NCBI RefSeq assembly: GCF_032362555.1
Contig: NC_083518.1
Coordinates: 3,980,501 to 4,044,500 of the forward strand
Source: Amyelois transitella
Lineage: Eukaryota > Arthropoda > Insecta > Lepidoptera > Pyralidae
DNA length: 64,000 nucleotides
Direction of reading: 5' to 3'
Below, piece after piece: positions 21,126 through 32,000 of the stretch. The notes beneath the pieces are model-generated. The model saw nothing but the letters and a program-made list of their open reading frames with translations, made no database searches and was not told the DNA's origin. How positions within the stretch are numbered: the stretch's first letter is position 1; every line of letters starts with the position of its first letter. Position numbers and translations under genes: made by a program.

Positions 21126-23640
21126 CAATTTGAAGTCGATATATACAGATTAAACTTAATCGAATTAGATAAGTAGATTTGTTTCATAGATATTTGAGTG
21201 AATACACATAAAAGGTAACATTAAAAAATGTTTAAAATTCAAAATTAAAATTTGTTTGTTGAATTTGCGGTTCAATCCTTATACCTACACGATCACAACA
21301 CCAACCGCTATTTCGTACTAAACAGCACCCGCAACACTTAACTTGCAGAATGCGAGCGAAACCGCAGACAAAAGCTAGTTTTAAATAATTTAGATCATTT
21401 TACGGAAACATTCGTTTTCCGATCTACTGATCGTACTTACTTATTACGCATTCAATGAAAAAGGAAATTCGAACCGACGATGCAAGCGGAGAATGAAACG
21501 ATGGATGGCAGCAGTGGTTATTGAAAATAATGCATACACTTTTTGGATTCATTCCGGTTCGTATCCGGCCATATTTCAACTGTATTCGTTCTGAATTGTG
21601 AAGTCTGATATTTTATGATGCGATAAATTAACTGTTAAATGTAATTGATACTTACATATATTGTGTGCTGTTGGCTATCAGCTCAATATATTATAACAGA
21701 TTTGTGGTTTTTGAAAATTGTATGGACAAACCTCGTTCATAAACAAATTCCGTGATGTGCTTATTAATGAAAACTTTATTTTTTAGTATTAAAAGATATT
21801 AGGAATCGGATGCGGAACACCCAGAGTGAACGACAGACGTGATGATCATTGGGCATATTATATAAAATCAACTAGTATTCTCACTTAACACATCAAGGAT
21901 ACACTTAACGCCAGAAATAGACCTCGTCTCACGAAATAAACTAGCAATATCCATATTCCCGTGGACGGAAGGCCTAACAGCAAGGTAGAAAAGGATTATG
22001 ACCTACATCCATATCTCTATACCTAGTCAAAAATATAATCGGCCCAAGAATGGCAAGGTCGCATAGAGTTGAAAGGAAGGCCGCCCGATTTACATACGCG
22101 TAAGATTAACATAATGCTGACTACGGAACCCACGTTTGGGTCCCTTTTGGGTCCCAAACCTGCGGAACAAAGGGTCGCTTCGGTCGGCTAATCGTTGTTG
22201 TGCCTTACATTTTCATATTTGGCTGTTTACATAAGTAACTGTCATTGAAAATGTCTGTAACTCATATTTAGTGGAGCCAAACATTAGGCACATGATAACT
22301 CGATCCCAACTTATATAATAAATACAGAAGTAAGTTTATTTGTTTGTTCCTTCTTCTTGAAATACTTCTTCATGGGTTATTTAATCTACTTGAAATATCA
22401 CGTATATAATAATGAGTGGAGAAGGATATAGAGTAGGTACCTTTCCTTTCATCTTGGTAAAAACTAAAGTACCCGTGGGATTAAAAAAAAAACCTGTAAT
22501 CTTTTGTAAGTGGAGATAATATTGCGCGGACGAAGCTGCAGGTAAAAACAAGTCATACAAAACAGTCAAACTATCAGTATGATCGATTACAAGCGGATAC
22601 GATAATTTTACTAATGACAATATTTTGACAATCATGGTTTGATTGCTGTTTTGTATATTATAAATACGATGACTCTTTAGAGCACCACAATATAAAAGGC
22701 GACCTTTTCACTAAAAGTGATCTCTTCCAGGTAACCTATGCATTGTTTATAAAACTTCTCCCAGAGAAAAGATTAGTCTCTTAGTTGTCTCTGTCAAGGT
22801 TACCCAACAAGGGATTTAAGCAATAGTACATTATATACATATGTATGCATGTATGTATTAGTTTTGGTTGTAGTTGTCTGTCACTTGGTAACGAAGCTTA
22901 AATTGACTGATGAATAAATTGATTGATGGATGATTTCGTGTTTACTTTTGTTTTCATGGCAAAGTTTAACAACCTGATTTAACAAATTCAAAATATGAGT
23001 GATTATTGTTATATATTCATTCAAATTCATTTCCCCTCATAAGATTGCTGCTAGGCTTCATTACTGATATTGATGATTGTTTGATGTAATTTTAAACAGT
23101 TAACAAAAATCACACGAGCTGCGCTCGGTCGCCTAGGTACTGTATGCTAAAAGATTAAAATAAATCATTGTCCACATATTATCGATCAAGGTGAAAGCAT
23201 GTGTGTGACCGCGTTAGAATATGGCAAGGTCAACAGACAGAAACAATCCTTTCTTACGGATGTAGACGTGATATTTTATAAAATTTATACATATATTAAA
23301 ATAGTAACTGATCGATGTCTGTACTTGAGAAATATTGGCAAATAAATCAATCATATGTATAATAGGAAATTATATAATAAGAATAAGGAGATGCTAAAAG
23401 TTTGATTTTTTGCATTTATCTCTGTTTATCTGTCTATATGTTTGTACTCGCAAAACGGGAAACTATTACTAGTGCTAGGCTTGGTCTTAGAAACTGGTAA
23501 GCAAAAAAATCGTGTTAAAAACCTGACTTTCCCTATACAGGAGCATGGCGCACCCTGGGCTCTCTATACAGGTGTGGATGAGACCGGGTCTACTTCCAGA
23601 ACAATAGTAATGTCTCATCTGGTTTTGAAAAAATCATGTG

Positions 23641-23815
23641 AAATTATCTTTCCCATGGACGTCGTAAAAGGCGGCTAAGGGAAAGGCTTATAAACTTGGG
23701 ATTTCTCTTGAAGGCGATGGTCTAGCAACCTAGTCACAATTTGAATCTCAATTCCATCATTAAACATTCATACAGCTGAAAGTGGCCTTTCAGTCTTTTT
23801 AAGATGCATATAATC
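23641..23815 (+). mobile_element. family-A SINE, tail-to-tail with the next copy
   Basis: Plus-orientation copy beginning at CCCATGGACGTCGTAAAAGG and ending at the TATAATCACGC tail shared with an opposite copy. A tRNA-SINE body (GTGTTAAAAACCTGACTTTC, GGAGCATGGCGCACCC) lies just upstream at about 23510-23575. Confidence 0.75.
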
Positions 23816-23915
23816 ACGCTTTTATCCCTTACGGGGTAGACAGAGCCAACAGTCTCCCAAAGAATGAAAGACCGCGTTCAGCTGAATCATTGAAAGATTG
23901 AATGTACGTAAAATC
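23808..23915 (-). mobile_element. family-A SINE fragment, inverted partner
   Basis: Reverse-orientation 3' half: TCACGCTTTTATCCCTTACG, GGGGTAGACAGAGCCAACAG, then CGCGTTCAGCTGAAT. It abuts the plus-orientation copy ending at about 23815, forming an imperfect inverted repeat. Confidence 0.75.
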
Positions 23916-24394
23916 TGACGTCAGTGTTTCAATGTGGCTTTCTTTGAAAGACTTTAAAGTAGCGTGACTACTACAGCCCTTAATTAACCTAGACATACTA
24001 TATGTGACATGTGCCATAAAGCGGGGTTCTCATTGTCTTGGGGGTATTGTTTTAGAGACACGGGTTGCTTACAATTAACATTAAAATTATATAATAATCA
24101 CAATGGATCCTTAGGCCCTGTATGAATTATAGGTCAATTAAATTGATTTATTTTTAACCTGGGTTAGGTTTCCTTTGGAACACTAAGGTCAGGCAGTCGC
24201 TTCGTTTAACAGACTTTCCTAGTTTTTGATTATTGTATAAAATACTATTCTTAGTCCGGACTTCGCTACAGTAAGAATTTTTTGATAAAATAAGCCTACT
24301 TAATTTCTGTTTTCATACGAAATTTTATAAAAGTCGGTCAAGCTTTTTAACCGTAAAAGCATAAAAGGCAGCAAATAAAATACAAATAATAACG

Positions 24395-24470
24395 TGTATA
24401 TAGCTTCCCAGTAAGCGGGGTAGACAGAGTCAACACTCTTGAAAAGACCGAAGACTGAATTAATATGGAA
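24395..24470 (-). mobile_element. family-A SINE fragment next to the hAT element
   Basis: GCGGGGTAGACAGAGTCAAC and ACTCTTGAAAAGACCGAAG in reverse orientation, about 120 bp before the left end of the hAT element. Confidence 0.62.
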
Positions 24471-24851
24471 CTATGGAGATTTGCATTTGATTTTCTTCCT
24501 TTTTTAATATAAAAGCCATGGATTTAAAACAGGCTTAAAGAAAAAACTTTTGAAAAAAATTAATTTATTTTATAAATTAAATATAATTAGTGTCCGACCG
24601 AAGGTCTATTTTTGGCCGAAGCCGAAGCCGAAGCCGATTAATCGGCTATCGCCACAACCTTCGGCCGAAGCCGAAGCCGAAGCCGAAGGTTTATATTCTC
24701 TCAGCACTCAGTAATTAATTTTGTTCAATATTGTCTACAAACTACAATTAATATTAAAATCATTTCAAAACCTCAATATTGAAGGTTTATATATTGACTG
24801 TCTCATATAGAAGTTGATGATATATCATAGAGGTGGTTGGTTTAGAGATAA

Positions 24852-25290
24852 ACTAGCTGTTGCCCGCGACTTCGTCCGCGTAAATTTCGAGTTGAATTTT
24901 AATCATACAGTCAGATACAGACAGACAAAAAATGTAAAAAAAAAATTCTCTATCCGTTTCAGTCAAAATATTAAATGTACAGAAAAAATATTTGTACCGT
25001 TTTATTATATGTAGTATTTTGATTTTCAGTTTTTTTACATAAAATACTCAAACAATACAAAAAAAATATATTTAATAATAAAAAATATCTACGGGCTAAC
25101 CACTGGACCATCGAAGCCGTTGCGTTGGTGTCGAAATTAAAGTAGACTACATACATATGGTCACGTCTTTATCCCTTGCGGGGTAGACAGAGCCAACAGA
25201 CTTGAAACGACTGAATGGCCACGTTCAGCTATTTGACTTAATGATAGAATTGAGATTCAAAAAGTGATAGGTTGCTCGCCCATCGCCTTT
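24852..25290 (-). mobile_element. composite SINE unit, copy 2 (inside the hAT element)
   Basis: Reverse-orientation paralogue of 18539-19432. Read on the minus strand: family-A SINE (from about 25290), TATGTATGTAG, TCTACTTTAATTTCGACACC, tRNA-like head, AT-rich body, and the segment ending in the reverse of CGCGACTTCGTCCGCG near 24860. About 50 bases after the A box (including the B box) are missing, so the tRNA-like promoter is broken. It lacks the MITE. Confidence 0.7.
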
Positions 25291-25292
25291 CA
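25148..25292 (-). mobile_element. family-A SINE portion of composite copy 2
   Basis: Well-conserved reverse copy (tail CATACATATGGTCACG, then GGGTAGACAGAGCCAACAG, GTGATAGGTTGCTCGCCC). Listed separately because it is the clearest SINE-A segment in the hAT interior. Confidence 0.75.
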
Positions 25293-25359
25293 CTTATATT
25301 TATATGTTATAGGTATAATGCCGTCGTATAATGATAAATGACTTTGAATTTTTAATTTC

Positions 25360-25680
25360 GTAACTTATTTGCAGGCATACTGATGCCTTGAGTTCATTCA
25401 AATGTCGATAACTTTTTTTTGTGAACCGATTTTGATGAAACAAACTTTAAATGTTATTCTGAGTTAAAACAAAGCAATTGGTGAAAGTTTGAACTAAATC
25501 GGTTTAGTACTTTCGGAGATAATCGTGATCATACATACAGACAGACAGACAAGAAATTAAAAAAAAATATTTTTGCTTTCTTTTATTCATTCTAAGTGTC
25601 CCTCTATCCATTTCAGTCGAAAATACTAAATGTACAGACAAAATATTTTTACTGTTTTATTATATGTATAGATAAAAGTT
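25360..25680 (-). mobile_element. LINE-tail-like fragment inside the hAT element
   Basis: Contains AACCGATTTTGATGAAACAA, AGTTTGAACTAAATCGG and CATACAGACAGACAGACAAG. The last part (about 25595-25680) is a third copy of the segment also at 24925-25017 and 19264-19345. Confidence 0.55.
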
Positions 25681-25986
25681 TGTGATTTACCTACTGGTAA
25701 AAAATAATGATTTGATTTCTTACAAAAACACTCGTTTAAATACACGTACGGACTTGTTTTGATGCATGCAATCAGCAATGTGATATTTTGACAGTGACTC
25801 CCCGCCGCCTCATGACTTTCGTAACAGTTCGTTCAATCTCGACGGTCGCTCGGACCTTCGGCGAAACCTTCGGCTTCGGCCTGATTTTGGGCCGAAGCCG
25901 AATGTTTCGCCGAAGGTGGATTTTTTGGCCGAAGGTGGCCGAAGCCGAAGCCGAAGCCGAAGCTTCGGTCGGACACTAAATATAAT

Positions 25987-28900
25987 ACATACAATTAGAA
26001 ATTGCGGTTTGATATGTATCCATATTTAAACACATTTCTAGCACAAGTAACTTGTAGTGGGAAGTTTGCAAGATTTCTTAGAATTTCATCCTATGTCGGC
26101 CTCAATTAAGTTTGCTTCTGCAAATAACTTGGCGATACTGATTTATTTGAGTCTTCGGAGCCTAGTGGGGTCTAGGGATAATTTGGTTTACTTATTATGT
26201 TCCGCTTCGACCAATTGCCTTTATAGATGTCAGTTGTAGGTATTTGAATTTTTCGCCTAGAAATATACTGTTGATTTTTAGGGTTCTAAATTAGCGTTCT
26301 GCCCACGAACTTTGCATTCGTCGGTCTAAGTTAGGTACTCTAAATAAGAAATCTCGAGATTTTATATATCTATCTTCTTATTTCCCTTCTAGCATAAATA
26401 TTTACCGGTTATATCAATACCTATGGTAAGGACATTGAGTGACATTGAGAGACCCTGCACCCAGCCTTTATACCATTACCCAGAATTTGATAAGTCAGGC
26501 TTTTACACGAATCGACTCCCGTGTGACCTTCGCAGAGGAACCTAACCTTTATTGGATTATGGTAAAAGCTGCAATAGATGAATGTGTCTATTTCTTTAGT
26601 AGCATTTGCGACAAAAGCGTGGGAAGATATTGAGTGGTGCCATTAAAGTCCCAGAACCACACTGCACATTTCTGTTAAATCCTTAGTGAAATGCAGACGT
26701 CAAAAAAGTAACCATTATTTATACAACTATAGTTGAAATTGAATTGATCGTCGCTTTTTGTAAAACCGCTTAGAATCAAAAATTTTATATTTTCCTGGCT
26801 GTGATTAATCTAATTTAATCTAGCCTCCATCTTGGTTCGGAAACTGGCGGTCCCAGGAGGTAAGTCTGTCAGCATTGCCCTTAAATCATGTAACTCAATT
26901 ATTATCTTGATTGCTCTTAATAGATGACATTACCCATTATCTGTATAAGGGTAGTGATAATTAATTGATTGGATTAAGTAAAATTAATCGTCGGTTTAAC
27001 AGTCTTTTTCAAAGAGCAATAACGCAGCTGTGTTCCTTTGCTTTTTAAGGTTATTCAGTGAAAAAAGAACATCGTAATGTTAAAACATTTACGTTTTATT
27101 TATTTTGTTGTGGATGTCATAAGAGGCGAGGCATTAAGTTGTTCAAAACTGTAATACCTAATTAATTATTTGTTTTAATAAAGATGTCCTACTACTACTA
27201 CTTGAGAAATAAACGTAGTTAAATGAGGTCAAGTCGCTTCGTGTACTATACCCATTATAGGATCATGGATGCGACTAGGTAATACCACTAGACAACTAAA
27301 ATATTATTGCAACAAACTTTTTTATTATTTATTATTTGAAATAAACTTCGGCTTTTCGTAATCCCCATCGATTCGTTTTATAAATATTAAGGACAAAAAA
27401 GTAGGATTCATATTTTATGTGGATAAAATCCTGAGGTTAAGCTTTTATATTTTTTCAAAGAATTTAAACTTTTGAGATTATTTGAAGAAAGCTGCTGAGC
27501 CAGATTTTTCTCCTGTGAGCTTTTATTATGAAACTTTCCGGAAAGCGACAACACAATAGCTTTGTCACGATTGCAAGAAGTCTATTCTAAAAGTCGTTTC
27601 ATCTGTTTCACAAGAACTTTACTCGTACAAGAGTTATTCGATTTCTATACGCGGTGAAAAACTTTTGTAATAGCATGATATTTGTTAACCTTCGTGTAAA
27701 ACGTTGAGTCTACTAGGTAAGTTTAACAGAACAAAATTCTGTATGGAGACAAGTTTTAGATTTCGATTATGTTAAAACTTCCATGTTTCCATTTGAAGAA
27801 AAAAAATGGTAGCTGCTTTTTATATTGTAAAAGTTAAACAAATGAATGTTTTACTAAATAGATTATAGACGATATGCTAACAACCTGTTCATGTTTCTAA
27901 ATCTCAGTTTCATTGTTATAAAAACTGGCTCAGCGTTTTGGTGTGCCTTCCCACACGGAATAAAGAAAAGACAAGATAAATGTATTTTTCAGTATTTCTT
28001 AGTAAAATAACACTTCGATTACTCGTAAAAGCACTCGAAGTTTAGTTGCGCACATAAAATGCTAAACTACCGCTTTATCATGTCATTCCATCCTTGATCG
28101 TTGTGTATCTATCGTGCTATCCAAAAAAGTGGTTACTTCATCAGATTACTTGGTGTTAATAGTTTCAATAGGTCCATAAACAAGGGCTAATGAAGCCATT
28201 ACACTCGCGTAGGGATGCCGGAGTACATTAAGTTAAGCTGGTGTCTTTGCTCGCTAGTGGCGTTAATAAGGATATCATCGTAGTCGATATTAACAAAAAT
28301 GGTCAAGGATTCAATTATCTGTCTTGGGTAAACAAGTTAGCGTATTTCTTACTAATTTTTTTGTCGTAAGGAATTGTCCATAAAACCCCGTTATAATAAA
28401 AACGTTCTATAATTACCGTAAGACAGATGATATCGTGACAATGTGCACTCGTTTAACAACACAATCATAATAAATAGTTGATTACTCTTTTAAAGCTTCG
28501 ATGTTGATCAGATTGATTTTTTTTATTTAAATTATAACTAGATTCTTTTTATTTAGTTTAGGTATCTCTCTCTCTTTCTTATCTTTGCGCGTATTTTATA
28601 ATTAAACAATAAATTATTGTTAAACCAGGTAATGTTGCGTTTATTTTGGCTATTGAAATTATGAAGTGTTAATTATAAAATGACAGTATCACGAAATACC
28701 CTTTTCATAAGCTTATTGAGCGTTACTTGCTACCCTCATAATTTTAAATTTATTGCAAGGATTAAAATGAAGCAAAATGTACGACTTAAAATTTATTGGT
28801 AAAATTCCTTACAAAATTAAAGATTCATTATGGCATCACAGTTAATTATTTTTAATAAAGGTAGCACCTTTGAGACTTACAAATATAATAAAATCAGCTA

Positions 28901-29011
28901 GATATATGTATGAGCTAGTTAATTTACATATTATCATTACCATGCATTAAAATTGTATAAGACTTTTTTAAATGCACGGTAATAACTGATTTTCTGATAA
29001 ACTATACACAT
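25987..29011. other. intergenic, 3' of the Gln/Pro-rich gene
   Basis: Nothing with gene structure. Contains a tRNA-SINE body piece (27222-27275), a faint family-A remnant (about 27860-27975), and the likely poly(A) signal of the Gln/Pro-rich gene at 28792-28797. Confidence 0.5.
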
Positions 29012-32000
29012 TTAAGGTTGAACGCTGTATCTAGCAAAAATCCTTTGTGCGTGTTTGCCAAAATATTGCACAGGGGGGAAAGTTGGAGACACGTTCAAGG
29101 CAGGCCCTGCAAAGCCAGGATTTGGTAGTAAAAGCTGTTGCTGAGGAAGGCTCTGCTGTTGAGGAAGAGCTTGTTTCTGTAGTTGTTGTTGTTGAGCAGG
29201 CTGAAGATTAGCTCCTGGCCTAAAGTACGAAACAGGTCTTATAGATTTAGAAGATGAAGCCTGTAGACTTTCGTCCCCTTCTGGCTTAACTTGGGTGTTC
29301 AATGGTTGGGATCTCAATTGTAGAGTAACACGAGGTTGTTGGTACTGTAGAGGCTGGAAAGACTGTGGTGGCTGCTGTTTAATTTGGTAACTAGGGGAAG
29401 GCTGGCTTTGGGAGAAACTAGCGTAGCTGACTGCGCCTTGAGGCTGGCTGGATTGTATTTGAATGTTGGGTTTCTGAAAAAAAGTAAAGTTTGATTAAGT
29501 TCTTACTAAAGTTGATTTACAAGAAGTTCCTTAAAATTAATAGTTCTCTCATCTCAGTTTTGTTTTAATCTGATTTTTTAATTTAAAATTACTTTATCCT
29601 AAACGTTTCGTTACTGCTATTGCAGCAAACCTGTAATAAGAAAAGAAGCAATTTCATGAATAAATACATAATTCACGTTAAGATATTAACTAGTGTAGTA
29701 ACTTTATTTTAACTTTTCTACTCACGGGTTTACCAAACAACCGTTTTCATGTTACAAGTTACATTAAAATGTACATTCAGACATTGACATAGATACCTTC
29801 ATAAGTTTACGTACGTATACATTCTATCTTTTATCTTTTCTTTAATGAAATAAATTTAATAAAATGAAACGTTAAATAGGTAAATTATCTGTTAGGGTGG
29901 TAAAAGTCAGCAACATTGGCGTTATCTATTTTCCATTAAGTATGTAATATAAAAATTAATATTTATATACCTGTTGCTGCTGTTGAAGCTCCTGTTCTTT
30001 AACGATAACTTGTTGCGGTTGTTGTTGCTGCAGCTGTAGCTGTGGCTGTAGGTGTGGTGGCTCAATCACTTGTTGAGGTTTCTGAATTATTTGCAAATTC
30101 TGCTGACCATGATTTGGGTTTTGAGCATAAAAGAATCCAGGTGGTGGGATTTGTACAGGAATGGGGATCAAATGTTGTGGAGCTTGAAGATAGGGGAGTT
30201 GTATTTGGTTTCTAATATACGCAAGGCCTGGAGCTTGGTATGGCACTGGAGGGCCCTGAACATACTGAATAAATTGAGGTTGATAATTTTGAGGAATTTG
30301 TTGCAAAAATTGTTGGGGATGAGGCAATTGATGAATTTGCTGAGGTTGTGCCAAAGGTTGTGGTTGTACTAAAGGTTGATGTTGCACTAAATGCTGAGGT
30401 TGCGATAAAGGCTGAGGTTGTGGGAGAAGTTGAGGCTGAACTAAGAATTGTTGTTGATAAGCCGGTTGATAATTGGGCAGCACTTTTACGGGTGGCGCTG
30501 GGGAGGCCACTGATATGGCATTGGGCTGTGGCTGGTAAGTTATTTTATGCTCAGAGTATGCTAGTTGAGACGGAATCGGTGGAGATATTTCGTATGTTGT
30601 TGGTGCGCCAAGCTGAGGAATCAAAAATTTTTTTAGGTTAAAATCATAAAAAAAAAATTATTTAAGAAAAAGACAGAATATTTATGATAACCATAAATAT
30701 GTGTCTCTCATCTTCGCGTGTTTCTAGTTGCACCCTTCATCGTTATGCTTCGGGGCTGAGGCTTCAGCCTTCCGACTAACATGTTAACTTAATTTTGTAC
30801 TAAACTACAGATATTTTTTAAATTTATTGCCTTTATTTATACACGAAAGTTATCGTAACTTTGCAAAATTTTATCTTAAAAGAAATTTATACACTAGAAT
30901 ATTTCTTTCTGGATTTAAATAAATCAAATAATGGCCAACTCACCCTTGCCTGGTAGACAGATATTGGGGAGTAGAGGTGGCTGGCAATCGCGGCCTGGAA
31001 GGGTCCCTGTCCAGTCAGCACGTCCGAGATTTTGGCGATTTGGGGCGCGGGCGTCGCGTACACTTGCTGTGGACAGTCGTCATTTTAATTAAAGTAATAA
31101 TTTGGAAATGTGACGTGTTGGGACTGGTGATAAAATTTATTTAGGAAATGAAACCAACAACGATTGAAAACTAGTAACTAGTTATATTTTTGTTTATTTT
31201 CAAATAAATTAAAATAAGTTGAATAAATTTTAATAAGTTGTGTGAAATGAAACATATTTTCAAAATTGAATAGGTATGTAATTTAAGTAAAAAAAATACC
31301 GTGTCGACCATACATACAAACAAACTGTATTTATATCAGGTTCAAATATATAAATTACTAGTTCTTCCGGCAATCGTTGTTTTGCCATATAAATATTTTT
31401 TTAAGTAATTTAAAAAAAATGTTTATCCCTTATCACTAAGAAGTATGAAAAATAGATGTTGGCCGATTCTCAGATCTACTCAATATGTTCATAAAATTTC
31501 ATCACAATAGGTCAAGCCGTTTCCGAGGAGTACGGAAATACGTACGTTGTGACATGAGAATTTTATATATAAGAAGTAGGTACAATTCTTAGGGAATATA
31601 ATAATGATTGCTCATTTTAATAAAACTGGAAAATAATTCTTTGTGGAAAAGACACATAAGAATTTAAGACAACAAGAAGATGTAGGTTAAAATATAACGG
31701 TACGGCGGTACTTAAGTACAAAACGACTTGTTCCCTCCAAAACAAGGAAGCGTATATTTGATGTCACTACAGTTTGGGGTATCGTGTGACCACCGAAGCG
31801 TTGAAAGCGAGCCCGTGACACTAACGCGGCTGTGGGCTTGACGTTAAGGGCACCTGTTCTAAACAAGCTGAGGAAATTCACCAAAAGATGTTATTACGGA
31901 AGTATTAGCCGTTTTAGGATGGCCGAGGAATTTTACAGGACAGTTTTGTTTTTCTTTTTTCTGTTAGTTGTTGATGCGCGTTGGGAGTTTGTGAAATTTC

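Larger units (their letters stand above)
19433..24579. other. intergenic, repeat-rich
   Basis: No supportable gene. Besides the listed SINEs it holds degraded family-A/B relics (about 21960-22100, 22700-22860, 23160-23290), a minus-oriented LINE-like fragment (about 22310-22530), and a tRNA-SINE body piece at 24175-24215. The open frames at 20314-20526 and 23442-23678 are spurious; the second is made of SINE sequence. Confidence 0.5.
24588..25978. mobile_element. hAT-type non-autonomous DNA transposon, 1.39 kb
   Basis: Both ends carry the 16-bp inverted repeat TAGTGTCCGACCGAAG, perfect at both sides, and the element is flanked by the same 8-mer AATATAAT (24580-24587 and 25979-25986). Eight-base duplications and a TAGNG-type end are hAT hallmarks. 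Just inside each end are subterminal arrays of GCCGAA/TTCGGC (24614-24693 and 25850-25970), a possible transposase-binding region. There is no transposase frame. The interior holds a composite SINE unit (24852-25290) and a second LINE-like fragment (about 25360-25680), inserted later or carried along. Confidence 0.85.

Noticed and set aside
30052..30641. Two plus-strand open frames of 97-106 codons, Leu/Trp- and Val/Ala-rich
   Set aside because: They are exact shadows of the Gln/Pro-rich exon 5 on the minus strand; stop-poor Gln/Pro codons keep the opposite strand open.
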